64,000 nucleotides of DNA from Gonocerus acuteangulatus (GCA_946811695.1 OX328126.1:9891246-9955245); one strand, 5' to 3'. Counted from the stretch's first letter, positions 32,733 through 43,767 are shown. A program made the numbers and translations. The notes: generated by a model not told the origin, from the letters alone.

Positions 32733-32912
32733 TGCCTTTAACAGGACGAAGAAAAGAGTATGAACTGGTGTAACATTTTCCAAACTTTTTATTAGAATGG
32801 TGGTCTGGTTCAGAATGAATAAAACAAGTTAGGGGACCAAGAAAATCAAACACGCCAAAACAGCGTTAATTGTACTTATACGTACTGGGACATCACGGGA
32901 ATTATAATAATG

Positions 32913-32921
<9 letters not shown>

Positions 32922-32954
<33 letters not shown>

Positions 32955-33427
32955 CATACATACAGTAGACTCTCCCTTAAACGTCGCTCTCTCTAATTCG
33001 GTGGTCTCCGAGAGGAATGAGTGACGGATCTCGGAACTCGCCGGAGCTAGAGCTGCTCGAGGGTTCCTAGAAAGCCTTCCCTTCCTAGCTAGCTATGTTT
33101 CGTTTTAGATGAAGGATATTGTGGTTCTACTAAGAAAATAAAGGGTTGTACTGAGGCACCTGCGGCTGGAATGCCTGATTTGACCCAGTTTAGTTCGAGT
33201 ATTCATCGCGAGTGGAGTGCAAGTTTTGAAAGTAATTTAAGTAATATGTACCATTTAAAATATCCAATATTAAAAATGGTAGGTATTATTATATCCTCAA
33301 ATAATAAGGTTTTTCAAATAATGAGTGACTGCTTCCAACTCAATTCTCTAATCCGACTGAACCCCGGTCCCGACGGCGCGGGATGAGGGTGAGTATAGAG
33401 TAACACGCATATATATATATATACATA
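32922..33427. other. (TA)n tract and a possible truncated pogo/Tigger-type MITE end
   Basis: After (TA)n at 32922-32951, the phrase CAGTAGACTCTCCCTTAAAC at 32964 resembles a pogo/Tigger terminal repeat. The expected inverted end is missing; 33340-33390 is only loosely similar. Weak call. Confidence 0.3.
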
Positions 33428-33606
33428 TCGTAGAAGGTAGAAAAATAATGTCTGTCCACTGTTTTTCAAAGTATTTATTAGCAAAAGCTTTTCGAGAACA
33501 TGGTTCTCATCGTCAGTGCATCTACAATTTTCACAAAAAATTGTAGATGCACTGACAGTGCATCTACAATACAGTGGAGAGACATTATTTTTCTACCTTC
33601 TACGAA
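33428..33606. repeat. Small foldback with hammerhead motif, family 3
   Basis: The ends CGTAGAAGGTAGAAAAATAA (33428) and TTATTTTTCTACCTTCTACG (33606) are perfect inverted copies. Inside are repeated TGCATCTACAAT phrases in both orientations and one hammerhead motif. Confidence 0.8.
33481..33519 (-). ncRNA. Hammerhead motif, family 3
   Basis: The minus strand reads GCA, CTGACGA, a helix II GAGAAC/GTTCTC, GAAA, AGCTTT, TGC. The boxes are intact, helix I is GCA/TGC, and helix III would be the palindrome AAGCUU, again favouring a dimer. Confidence 0.6.
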
Positions 33607-33643
33607 ATCGAGAACTCCACAAATAACGCTGCATACATCACAG

Positions 33644-33645
<2 letters not shown>

Positions 33646-33700
<55 letters not shown>
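33646..33700. repeat. (TA)n microsatellite
   Basis: About 26 TA units between the family 3 foldback and the GC-rich segment. Confidence 0.95.
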
Positions 33701-33702
<2 letters not shown>

Positions 33703-33839
33703 TACATACAGCGGGTAGAATCGAAAACGATTTGAAGTGATTTTTCAAAACGTCTCCAAACCAGCATGAATCCAACCTCAATAGTTTCATTCCTTCACCA
33801 TGCTTTTATTGTTTTATTGGAGGAAAATGTTGTTTGTCT

Positions 33840-34590
33840 TACCGGTGGTATTTGGTTGATAGAGTGCCTGCTAATCCTTCGCTTCCCGTGTACCTCCTCG
33901 ACCACCTTGAAACCAGTGGACAAGGACGCAGGTTCTGGAGACTCGGAAGAACCACAGATCCCGGCCAGTCTCCGATTCTTGCCGGCGACCACATCGTACC
34001 GCCCCCGTCGGCCGAGCTCGGACCACCGCCGCCGTAGCCTAGCCGTCAGTCCCCGTCTCTCGCCGATGGGGGTGTAATCAGCGCCACAAGGCATCGGACA
34101 CTACATCTCACTTCAGACTCACGCCGCACTGGATCTCTCTTCACGCACTAGTTACTCTTCTCGTGTCGGAGGTAATGTCTACGCACAACTTCGGCCGCAA
34201 GTATTCCTCTCAGCACACTTTCACTACCAACAAATTGGTCAGAATGGTCGCCCCTAGGAGACACAACGAGGACATCCGTTGCGCACAGGACCAATCGACA
34301 CTCTGCGCAGACTGATGTAAGGACGGCGTTCCCACGGCTAACCAATCATGCACAGAGCCTCTACCTGCACAGCACACAGATTTAAAGCGAAATCCTACAG
34401 AGTTGCACAATCAGACCAACTGATTGAGGTATTGTGATGTTGCCACTCCTATACTCTGTTGGGTGTAACAATGTTCTCATAGCTGCAGCAATGAACAGAC
34501 TGAGGTAACGCATCCTTGGCTTAGCGGGCCAGCCTGCTTCCGGACCCAACTCATTAACCAGTCCCCATGGTGGGGAAGCCCTTTCCAATG
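33840..34590. other. GC-rich segment of unknown nature
   Basis: Clearly more GC-rich than the surroundings, with overlapping open frames on both strands (33766-34094 region). No domain recognised. It may be part of a retroelement (UTR or LTR) or a promoter-type exon region; I cannot decide. Confidence 0.35.
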
Positions 34591-34805
34591 GATGCATAAT
34601 TCACAAACACTAACTACATCAGGGAAAACTCTCTTTGGACTTGAGTATAAGGAGCAAATTCCTCAACAATACAATGAACAAACAAAGATTCGGACAATAA
34701 TATTTTGTTTAGCTACTTTATTACGGCTTCCGCTTGGTAGAATGGCAAGCATTATCATTCTCACGTAGGTGGTGACCAAAAGTCACTTTTTGGTAGGAAG
34801 TATTT

Positions 34806-35081
34806 TTGCGCAATGTTCGGCTGCTTAATGGGTTTTTAAAGGGTGGCAACCTTTACATTACTCGGGGCTTAGCAGTCGATGTGCCATTTAAAGTTAGGTG
34901 GTTCAATTTAGCAGCTTTTTATTTGCTTCGAACAGCAATATTCGAAAAATCATTCGTCACTCGTGCCACCTCGCTATGGAATTCCTTACCTCTGACTGTC
35001 CGCCATTCTACCAACCTAGAAACCTTTAAATCCCGACTCTTTCACCACCTTCTATCCCTGCAAGTTCTACCCAACCCCTAG
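34806..35081 (+). pseudogene. LINE reverse transcriptase C-terminal remnant
   Basis: The end of the frame reads SFVTRATSLWNSLPLTVRHS, TNLETFKSRLFHHLLSL. This is the conserved tail of Jockey/CR1-type LINE ORF2 proteins (pattern R...LWNSLP...R...S...FK..L). Catalytic domains are absent (5' truncation). An AATAAA at about 35200 fits the LINE 3' end. Confidence 0.65.
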
Positions 35082-35507
35082 TCTTGAAGCTGTACACTAT
35101 ATACTGATAGCATTTATAAGTTTTTAAGTTTATATATAAAATTCACAATTATTTTGTAATTTCAAAATTATTCCTATGAGACTTGTGTCCCGGAATAAGA
35201 ATAAAACTTTTCCTTTCATTTCAGTATATAGTTGTGTAGTTGAAAAAAAAAATAATAATAATTCAACAATTTGGGGTAAAAATATATTTCGGTCTTGTGT
35301 AGGAAAAGGGGTTATTATTGGACCAATCTTTCTTTCTTGTTTCTAAGTACGTCTGATCATTTAGCCCAGAATGTTAACCAGGTGCAAACCCCGGAGTAGC
35401 GTAGTTTCGCGCAACCGTACTAATTTTTTGGGCTTAAAAAATTCCAATGTGCATTTTAAGGTAAAAAAAAATTGACAACCTTCTTAGTCATCTAAGAATA
35501 TATTAAC
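35082..35507. other. LINE 3' flank and spacer
   Basis: It contains the probable 3' UTR with AATAAA near 35200. The rest is unassigned. Confidence 0.4.
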
Positions 35508-36037
35508 AGACAAGGTTTCAGACTGAAGTGGTGAAATTCTGAAGCTATTTCACACTTTGAGCGAAATAGCGCCCCGATAGAACACTGGATTCCTGAGCAA
35601 GTGCTAGTGTTCAAAAGACAAGGTTTCAGACTGAAGTGGTGAAAAGCCGAAGCTATTTCACACTTTGAGCGAAATAACGCCCCGATAGAACACTGGATTC
35701 CTGAGCAAGTGCTAGTGTTCAAAAGACAAGGTTTCAGACTGAAGTGGTGAAAAGGTGAAGCTATTTCACACTTTGAGCGAAATAACGCCCCGATAGAACA
35801 CTGGATTCCTGAGCAAGTGCTAGTGTTCAAAAGACAAGGTTTCAGACTGAAAAGGTGAAGCTATTTCACACTTTGAGCGAAATAACGCCCCGATAGAACA
35901 CTGCATTCCTGAGCAAGTGCTAGTGTTCAAAAGACAAGGTTTCAGACTGAAGTGGTGAAATTCTGAAGCTATTTCACACTTTGAGCGAAATAACGCCCCG
36001 ATAGAACACTGCATTCCTGAGCAAGTGCTAGTGTTCA
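35508..36037. repeat. 108-bp tandem repeat, five units
   Basis: Units start AGACAAGGTTTCAGACTGAA at 35508, 35616 and 35724; the fourth (about 35832) lacks about 10 bp, and the fifth starts near 35933. The minus-strand open frames are a repeat effect. Confidence 0.92.
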
Positions 36038-36323
36038 AGAGGAGAAATCTCGCAGACTCTTTAAGGTCACTTAGATCGTAAACATTAGTGAGAGTACACA
36101 ACATCAGTGATGTGGTCATGGTGACGCAGCGTTACCAACCTGACACGGTAGGGAGCAATTACCCTTGATACGCCTTTATTAACCATACCTAATCCTATAC
36201 AGACATTTTTTTTTGTATTACACAAAAACTCAAGATTAACCTCATATCAAGAAGGTATAAAGGAGAGAGGCGCACAACGTAATAAAAATTAATAATATGT
36301 GCTAATTATTTAATAGAAATTTT

Positions 36324-37106
36324 GGGTCTTTTTGCGAAGACCACATCCAGTTACTTTTGAAGTAGCAGTAGTGATTTATAACAGTTACTCGTACTCGCTG
36401 ATAGGCTTACTGATTAGCTTATAGGTTCTTTGCTGGTTATCTACTACTTCTTGACTCGTTATCTACGGTTATATTTCATATTAGATAATGGCAAGCAATA
36501 TTTATTAATAAAAAGGTTAATATGATCAAAATCAATTCTCTCAACTATGAAATAAGGTATTAAGCATTAAAGTTGACTGTTTTGCAGGTTATGAAGGATA
36601 ACAAACAACGTTATTTGTGAACAAACTTATTTTATTCCTTTTCTCTCTCTTTTTTGGATATTTTACATTTATTAGGCATTACATGCTATGCGTTTCCGCT
36701 CGCTACACTACGCTCCGCTCGCTCAAGAAGATATCAAAACCCTAGTCAATCCAACTCACAATTAATAGAATTAAATTAATTTTAGCGGCTCTAGTCTATC
36801 CAACTCGCTAAAATTAATAGGATTCCATTAATTTTTCCGAGTAAGAAACCAATCCCTTTTTCTTTGTCAGGAATATCGCGAACTAATTGTAAAACTCATT
36901 TTTCTTACTAACATAAACAGAGCTTTTTCATAAACAAAAGCTAATTCACTGTTGAAGGTTACTTTACTCCCAGCAAAAACCAAAGCAATTGGTCATCCGA
37001 ATCCTCCAATAGGAAGGTAAAGGAGTGATGCGCATGCGCTGAATCACTGATACAATCACTACTGCTACTTCAAAAGTAACTGGATGTGGTCTTCACAAAA
37101 AGACCC
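36324..37106. mobile_element. MITE with TIR GGGTC and 8-bp TSD (copy 2)
   Basis: Same family as 2734-3499: TIR GGGTCTTTTTGCGAAGACCA, flanked by perfect 8-bp duplications GAAATTTT (36316-36323 and 37107-37114). 783 bp, non-coding. It contains a longer form of the CGTTTCCGCTCGCT module. Confidence 0.88.
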
Positions 37107-37193
37107 GAAATTTTAGTAGTTTTGAATTGGATGTTGAGAGGGGTACACTCATTTTTGCGGGAATGTCTTCAAAACAACTCATATGAATGGGTG

Positions 37194-37425
37194 GGGGCAA
37201 AATAGTGCCAAGCAACATGTTTAAAAAAACTTTAGAGTAGCTGCTATATGTTGGATATCATGTGGGACTATCAGTCTATAGTACAAATGCTACTAAAATA
37301 TGACTAAGAGCTCTGTATGCTACTTAATCTTGTTGCCTTTAACCATTTCAACTGATAGTCCCACATAATATCCAAAATATCCAGTTAAATCTTGTTAAAA
37401 ATGTTGCTTGGCACTATTTTGCCCC
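37194..37425. repeat. Small TIR element, ~230 bp
   Basis: The ends GGGGCAAAATAGTGCCAAGC and GCTTGGCACTATTTTGCCCC are perfect inverted copies, with about 80 bp of further inverted similarity. No TSD identified. Confidence 0.75.
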
Positions 37426-37864
37426 GATCCCTTCAATTTATGTATGTGCAAATAAAAACATTCCTGGAAAATGTTTTTATATATTTTTAATACATTACAT
37501 TTTTTTTTTTGTGCTTCTTTCGCACATAATTCCGAACATATTCACGCTAGAGACTTTACCAAGCCGTCAGAAGATTTGTGAAGAAATTTTCTGCAATTAT
37601 GTATCATTTAGATCTGTTGAATTTTGAAAACTGTTAATCTTTTATCTGATAATTTTTTTTTTAATGACAAGTGAATAGGAATGTATTCTATTTACTAAGC
37701 GACAAGTAAGCTCTCCCAAAACCATTCTACTAAACAATTGTCCCTTGTAACATTGTGTAAATAGACCAACAAGTCAGTTAGTTACTGGACGGATGATTCC
37801 ACCAACGTATGAATAGTACTTGTCATTTGTCACAAAGCAAGTTTAATGAGAGTGACAAGTACGG
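37426..37864. other. Unassigned stretch
   Basis: AT-rich; nothing recognised. Confidence 0.5.
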
Positions 37865-37876
37865 ACGGACCGTAAT

Positions 37877-38059
37877 TGTTGTTTTTTTTATTTCGTGTTT
37901 AACGGCATATCAACTATTGGGCTATTAACAGGTTGCCATCCTTTTATAATGCCAACAGCACGTGGTCGGTCACCCATTCAGGTACTGACCACGCCCGACG
38001 TTGCTTAACTTCGGTGATCAACGGGAACCGGCGCATTCAACGTGGCCGTGGCTGTTGGC
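37877..38059 (-). mobile_element. 5S-rRNA-derived SINE (SINE3 type) with 12-bp TSD
   Basis: The minus strand begins GCCAACAGCCACGGCCACGT and continues with 5S rRNA signature pieces (GATCACCGAAGTTAAGCAAC, GTCGGGCGTGGTCAGTACCT). About 9 bases of the usual 5S 3' part are missing. The tail GTTAATAGCCCAATAGTTGA, TATGCCGTTAAACACG and an A-rich end follow. Flanking duplications ACGGACCGTAAT at 37865-37876 and 38060-38071 are perfect. The 5S part supplies the internal pol III promoter. This is not a 5S gene. Confidence 0.92.
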
Positions 38060-38231
38060 ACGGACCGTAATGAACGCACTTGTCCACCTAAGTATGAAAT
38101 AAGACTTGTCAGAAAGCCAGCTCAGTGAGTGCGACAAGCATGTGCACAAATTTTTGTACTGACAATATTTAAAAGCTAGTTTATATATTAGAAATAGAGA
38201 ATTTAGAAAGTTATCCATTGGTTGTTCTCAA

Positions 38232-38745
38232 TAATAACACACAAAAAAAGTGGTATTTTCCGGAGTCCGTTTCGCCCCATCACATCAGGTTTAAGAGCAT
38301 TTGAAGGTCAAATTTCGTATGAAGACATTAAAGAAGAAATAACTGGAGCTTCCATGATTTGAGTGTCGCTAAATTCGAATCCGAGGTCTGTTTCAGCACG
38401 TCAGGGTAAAATCAAGGTCATTTCATACACAAATATGTTTATTTTACAAGAAATGAATCTGCAGTCAACATTTATTTTGCAAATAAGACATATTTTTCCT
38501 TGAAATGAACTTGATTTTCCGCCGATGGGGTGAAAGAGACCTAGGATTCGAATTCAGCGACCCCCAAAACCATGGAAGCTTCAGTTATTTCTTTTTTAAC
38601 GGTTTCATACAAAATTTGACCTTCAAATGCTCTTTAAACTGGCGTGCTGCGGTGAAAGGAACTCCGGATTCGGATTCAGCGTGTCGAAATACATAAGAAT
38701 AAATATATGGCGTCTTTGGAAAATATTACTTTTTTTTGTTGAGTG
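38232..38745. repeat. Diverged inverted repeat, ~500 bp
   Basis: The left arm (GTATTTTCCGGAGTCC..., GCATTTGAAGGTCAAATTT) is inverted relative to the right (AAATTTGACCTTCAAATGC at 38612, ...GAAAATATTAC). The right arm has an extra piece of about 60 bp. Non-coding foldback. Confidence 0.65.
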
Positions 38746-39540
38746 CCTGTGTAATTATGTGAACTATACTCAGGTGTATTTTGTAATTTAAAATTATAAT
38801 GCGAGTAAAAAAATGACGCCGAGCCCCGCCCCTCCCTGAGACCACGAGTCCCTGGCCAATTGTCTACCATGCCCCCTACCTAACGGAGGCCCTTGGCTAT
38901 GATGTATTTTGTGGTATGTTATATTGTATTTTGTGGCATGCTATGTTATGTTATGATGTGTTTTATGGTTTGTATGTTGTGTTATGTGTGAGTGGATAGA
39001 AAGAACTGTAGAAGGGTAGTTCCGAAAACCTTTTTGTTATCCGAGTAGTATTGAGTCTACTAGCTAAGCCACCACGAAAGCACGAGAGGATCCCTGGAAA
39101 ATAACGGTACGGGGTGTTATTTTCACTTTCCACCCAGACATTCCGACGATGGAGGGGACCCGGACAGGCTGAGAGCCTGGAATCCAATGAACTCCTGCCC
39201 GGGAGGTAGAGATGAGAGTGAGCTGGGGTCTTGAGTACTGTTACTTTCGCATCGGTGTAACAGTTCCTCGGGTTAGCCACCAGGGTGCACCACCTACCGG
39301 AGCTATGCTTTACACGTGGATCATGACCGTGGAGAGGTAATAGCATGAAGCATTGCTGTGTTTCTTGCTGAAGACACATTCACTTATCCGGGTTAGCTCT
39401 AATGATGCTGCACCATAAAGCAATTTATGGCAAGGAGAATTAATAAATGTTTAGAATACTTGAATTCAATTAAAAAGGAATTTATATGAATTTAATTAAC
39501 AGAACATTGTTGGAATGTTTCAGTAAATAAGGAAAACAGA
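38746..39540. other. Unassigned stretch with a moderately GC-rich core
   Basis: It contains short (TATG/GTGT)-like runs at 38900-38990 and a GC-richer part at 39050-39390 with a minus-strand frame of 138 residues. No domain is recognised. Possibly retroelement UTR. Confidence 0.35.
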
Positions 39541-39675
39541 GAATAATATAGGTGTTAGCATGCACCTTGTAGGACACCATGTTTTTTTCTTTTTTCTTTT
39601 TGTTGTAATTGTTTATTGACTGGCAAGGTTAGATCTAGATTCCGAATATTGTGGGGTTTATTTATTTAGTTAAGG
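39541..39675. repeat. Dispersed repeat shared with 45200-45325
   Basis: The phrase ATATAGGTGTTAGCATGCAC and the following TTGACTGGCAAGGTTAGATC occur in both places with few differences. Nature unknown. Confidence 0.7.
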
Positions 39676-39839
39676 GTTTCAAGGTTGGTGACCTATAGAT
39701 AACCCGTCCTAAAATTCCGAGTATTTTATAATGGATGTTAAAATTTAAAAAATAAAATAAAATAAGGGTTTCACAATTATTCATATGAGCCCTTACTCAG
39801 CTTGTAAAATAAATATTTAATTTAAATAATGTTAATATT

Positions 39840-40753
39840 TGTTTTTGTTTGTGTTTAACGGTGTATCAACACTTGGGCTATTAACGCCGATAACGTTAAT
39901 ATTGTATAAATTTTCATTTGAACTTAAATGATAGATAACAGCTATGTGCCAAAAATAAGTTGGGAGAATAAAATAAACAGTTACAATTGAAATCACTAAA
40001 AGCGGAAGGAAGATTGGCTAGATTTTTTTTGTATAAATTAGTGTTCTTTAAATAATGTAATATACTGTTGATGTGAGGGCTGCAACCTGCGAGTAATGTG
40101 TGTAAGTCGTGTGGCATGAGTAAATTGTCTCGCCTTCTGCAGTCTGTCAGTATGTGTTTTATCGTCAGGGGAACATTACACAGTCAATTAGTAAGTGTCC
40201 AATTCTTAGCCTGGTTATGACAACTTGGTCTCTTCTGTTCAAAGGCAACTGATTATCATGCACGACTTCGATTTTGGTTTCAGTGTCTTTTAATTCGTTA
40301 TCTGTCTGTCACCAGTGTTTTAGCCAATCTTGTGATATGTGTGTTACTACTGTGTTACATAAGTCCTGTTTTAGTTACAGTATTAATATTCATTGTTCAA
40401 GGAAACATTATTTTATTTACGTTATCAAAGTACGTGTAGTTTCCAGAGGATAGCATGCATAGTGAATAAACTCCCACGCTGGAGGTATACTCCAACATGG
40501 AAAACAAGAAGTCTTGTATAATTACTTTTCCGATGACAATATCATATTTTGATGTTGCTTCTTTGGCGTCGTCGTCTGAATCTGTATTTAGTCCTATGTC
40601 TTTAAGCCCCGTTATCAAAAGCATTGTAATATAGGGTTGTTTTAATCTGTGTAATTTCATGTATACTTGTGTGAATACGGGTTGCTTGTTGTAAATGCTT
40701 TCCATAAAGTGTAAAAAACTCAATGACTCGGTACAAATTATAGAGTTCATCAC
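39840..40753 (-). pseudogene. RNase H-bearing LINE remnant with SINE-like 3' tail
   Basis: Read on the minus strand. An RNase H-like piece (IICTESLSFLHFMESIYNKQ; the usual catalytic Asp in TDS is Glu) lies at 40650-40753. The pieces NRRDQVVITRLRIGHLL and LTIKHILTDCRRRDN, then MPHDLHTLLAGCSPHINSIL, follow at 39990-40270, with stops and frame changes between. The layout is that of an I/Jockey-type ORF2 end. The 3' tail GTTAATAGCCCAAGTGTTGA, TACACCGTTAAACACAAAC at about 39845-39890 nearly equals the 5S SINE tail. A related C-terminal piece lies at 54711-54905. Confidence 0.75.
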
Positions 40754-41206
40754 TATGAATAAGGTTTTAATTCCGAACTTTGAACTAGGCCACTGTGAGG
40801 TCTCCTGTTTAACACGTTTAGGTTGCTGTTCTCTTGCCTAGATGACCGATTGCGAGGCATAAAGATTACTTTGATAAACCATAGCTCATTCTGAAAAAAA
40901 TCCTGTTGATTCTCTTATCAAGCAAACCAACACTCAATGGTTCAGTGAGTATTTAAATTTTTAACGTCGAAGGAACTGAGGTTGTGCGTCATTTGAAGGA
41001 GCAACCATCATCTTCAGTTTCAACAGGGATTCAGCATCATTCCAATAAATATAGCTCAAAAATATAATAAGTACACTATAAGACACGTATGATAAGGGTG
41101 TGATAGGGAGATGTAAATAAAGGTGCTATTTTGACAGAGACCGGCCGGTGATGGTCCTGATTCTAAACGGTGATTGGACTGTGGCCAGACTGATGAGTGT
41201 GGATCG
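40754..41206. other. Spacer with a dispersed repeat (41035-41170)
   Basis: The phrases ATAGCTCAAAAATATAATAA, AAGTACACTA and GGCCGGTGATGGTCCTGATT recur, diverged, at 54285-54400. No gene. Confidence 0.45.
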
Positions 41207-42045
41207 ACTTTTAAATTTTGTGGATTTCAAGGAACTCGAACTTTCAACCAAATTCCGGAAGATCTAAGTGGAATATCTCGATCTGAGTCAGAAGGTAGAC
41301 ATTACCACTGAACCAGGTTTCCATAAGAACAAGGAGTGACTGGACCTCTTTCACCAAGTCCTAACCTGATTGTGAATAGATCCTTAAAATTTGTGGACTT
41401 GGAACCAAATTCCGGAAGATCTGAATCGAATATCTCGATCTGAGTCAGAAGGTAGACATTACCACTGAATTAGGTTTCCATAAGAACAAGAAGAGACTAG
41501 ACCTCTATCGCCAAGTCCTAACCTGATTTTGAATTGATCCTTAAACTTTGTGGATTTGAAGTAACTCCAAATTGGAGCCAAATTCCGAAAGATTTGAGTC
41601 GAAAATCTCGATCTGAGTCAGAAGGTAGACATTACCAGTTAATCAGGTTTCCTTAAGAACAAGGAGTGACTTGACCTCTTTCACCAAGTCCTAACCTGAT
41701 TGTGAATAGATCCTTAAACTTTGTGGATTTGAAGTAACTCTAACTTTGAACCAAAGTCCACAAGATCTGAGTTGAATATCTCGATCTGAGTTAGAAGGTA
41801 GACATTACCACTTAACCAGGTTTCCATAAGGACGAGGAGTGACTGGGCCTCTTTCACAAAGTCCTAACTGGTAGTGAATAGATCCTTAAACTTTGTGGAT
41901 TTGAAGTAACTCTAACTTTGAACCAAAGTCCACAAGATCTGAGTCGAATGTCTCGATCTGAGTCAGAAGGTAGACATTACCACTGAATCAGGTTTCCATA
42001 AGAACAAGGAGTGACTTGACCTCTTTCACCAAGTCCTAACCTGAA
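41207..42045. repeat. Tandem repeat, ~157-173 bp, five units
   Basis: The marker GAAGGTAGACATTACCA lies at 41291, 41448, 41621, 41794 and 41966. Units also share CACCAAGTCCTAACCTGAT and CTTAAACTTTGTGGATTTGA. Non-coding. Confidence 0.9.
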
Positions 42046-42389
42046 GGTCCCTTCGGTCGGAAGTCCAATAAAGGAAGAATTTCCTGAGGATTGGAAAGCG
42101 ACAGGATGTCCTCCAATGAAAGCAGCTTAATGACTTGTCAGCCGAAAAAACCATTGCGTAGCCCGGACAAGGTCCTTGACCACTTTCTACGGCCGAGAAA
42201 CAGGGTCACACCCTCACCGGTTCGTAATTACAGCCATAAACATCGATTATGGGGTAATTATTTACTATCGATTATCGGACAGGAAATATTTCAGGCAAAA
42301 ATGTAATGTACAGTAAAACATTTTTATAACAGTTCCTTCCAACCTTTAGGAAGGAGTCTCTCTACAATTTTTCGGCCTCAAACAGACCA

Positions 42390-42392
<3 letters not shown>
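42046..42392. other. Unassigned spacer
   Basis: A 71-residue open frame (42091-42306) has no recognised domain. Confidence 0.4.

Positions 42393-42441
<49 letters not shown>
42393..42441. repeat. (TA)n microsatellite
   Basis: About 24 TA units just before the perfect palindrome. Confidence 0.95.
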
Positions 42442-42444
<3 letters not shown>

Positions 42445-42475
42445 TGATGTTATTTTTCGTCGCTGGGATAGTATT

Positions 42476-42736
42476 TTTAGATGGAACGGCATTTTTCTCC
42501 AGCGGTGGTACTCCTCCTCACTTCTTCCCGGAATATTTCGATGGATTCATCTCCATCTTCTTCAGCCAGGTACTTGTTTCTTCCTCGGTGGTAGCCAAGG
42601 GAATGACATTCCCTTGGCTACCACCGAGGAAGAAACAAGTACCTGGCTGAAGAAGATGGAGATGAATCCATCGAAATATTCCGGGAAGAAGTGAGGAGGA
42701 GTACCACCGCTGGAGAAAAATGCCGTTCCATCTAAA
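42476..42736. repeat. Perfect palindrome, arms 129 bp, 3-base spacer
   Basis: The arms 42476-42604 and 42608-42736 are exact reverse complements around GAC (42605-42607). The arms are GC-richer than the flanks, and one strand has a short coding-like frame (TTEEETSTWLKKMEMNPSKY). It could be a recent inverted duplication, a hairpin RNA source, or an artefact of assembly or library preparation. Confidence 0.95.
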
Positions 42737-42769
42737 TATATATATAATATTTTATTGGCGGGATCATCA

Positions 42770-43225
42770 ATACGATTTTTGTAAAAAATCTATATTAGGG
42801 ACGTTTCGGCTACTCTTTGGTAGCTAAAATGACAAAAACAAAGAAAAAACAGAATTAATAAACAGAAAAATGGTTTACCAATAAGATAAATGATAGAGAT
42901 ACTCAACTTTTTCTTAAAAAACAATTTTTTGTTAAACTATAAGATCATAATATCCACCTCTTTAGTAATAACATAATTGTTCTTATAGTTTAACAAAAAA
43001 TTGTTTTTTAAGAAAACGTTGAGTTGTATGTATATCTCTATAATTTATCTTATTGGCAAACCATTTTTCTTTTTATTAATTCTGTTTTTTCTTTGTTTTT
43101 GTCATTTTAGCTGACGAAGGCTACCAAAGAGTAGCCGAAACATTCTTAATACAGATTTTTTACAAAAATCGTATTTAGGTTTTCTTAGCCGAATCCCAAC
43201 TAAACCCTGATTGCTTATCAACTCG
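42770..43225. repeat. Foldback, hammerhead family 2 relative, decayed
   Basis: The arms mirror each other (GACAAAAACAAAGAAAAAAC at 42829 and its complement near 43090; a centre of ACAATTTTTTGTTAAACTAT repeats). The left motif has lost CTGACGAAGG. The right has CTGACGA at 43111-43117, but GAAACGTC has become GAAACATTC. Its right end (TTAGCCGAATCCCAAC, CTCGACGGGTAACTATCTAA) resembles the 86-bp unit at 31.5 kb. Confidence 0.75.
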
Positions 43226-43767
43226 ACGGGTAACTATCTAATCTTCATGATGATTCATTAATAGTATTCATAAAAAATATTAAACAATATTATATTTCTG
43301 TATGATACTATCCTTTGCTTGAAAATGTTGTGATATCTTTCTAATGTAAGTGGGCTTTGAAAAATTATGCTGATGAAGTAGAATTTTATTCAAATACTAC
43401 TGGAACCTGGATCCATAAACCTTCCTTTAATATGTTTATTTTATTTTTTCTTGGTAGAAATAATTTTCTGGAATACTGGTTTATCCGCCGGGACATTTGT
43501 ATTCAGTCTTTTTTTAAGAAAAATAAATAAATGTTTTTTCGGCAATAATCGCGTGAAAAAAGTTGTAGTCCGGTTTTGCCTTCCAGATAGACTTTTTGTA
43601 GGTATTTTGACAGGACAATAGCTAAAGATACCACTTTCAATCTTCATTATAAACTGCCCCTTTTCTCAAATTTAGTGATTTCTGGAAATAGGCCAAAGTT
43701 TTACAATATTTATTTATCTTCTCCACACGTATTGCCGCACCCTTTCGGTGCTCAGGCTGAGGTTCTA
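43226..43767. other. Unassigned AT-rich stretch
   Basis: Nothing recognised beyond AT-rich DNA. Confidence 0.5.

Noticed and set aside
32964..33390. Complete pogo/Tigger MITE
   Set aside because: The left end is suggestive, but no matching inverted right end or TA duplication was found.
37953..38059. Functional 5S rRNA gene
   Set aside because: Missing bases in the 3' part, fused to a LINE-type tail and flanked by a 12-bp TSD, so it is a SINE.
43370..43410. CTGATGAAGTAG...CTAC hairpin
   Set aside because: The GAAA box is absent (TGGAAC instead), so it does not meet the hammerhead core.
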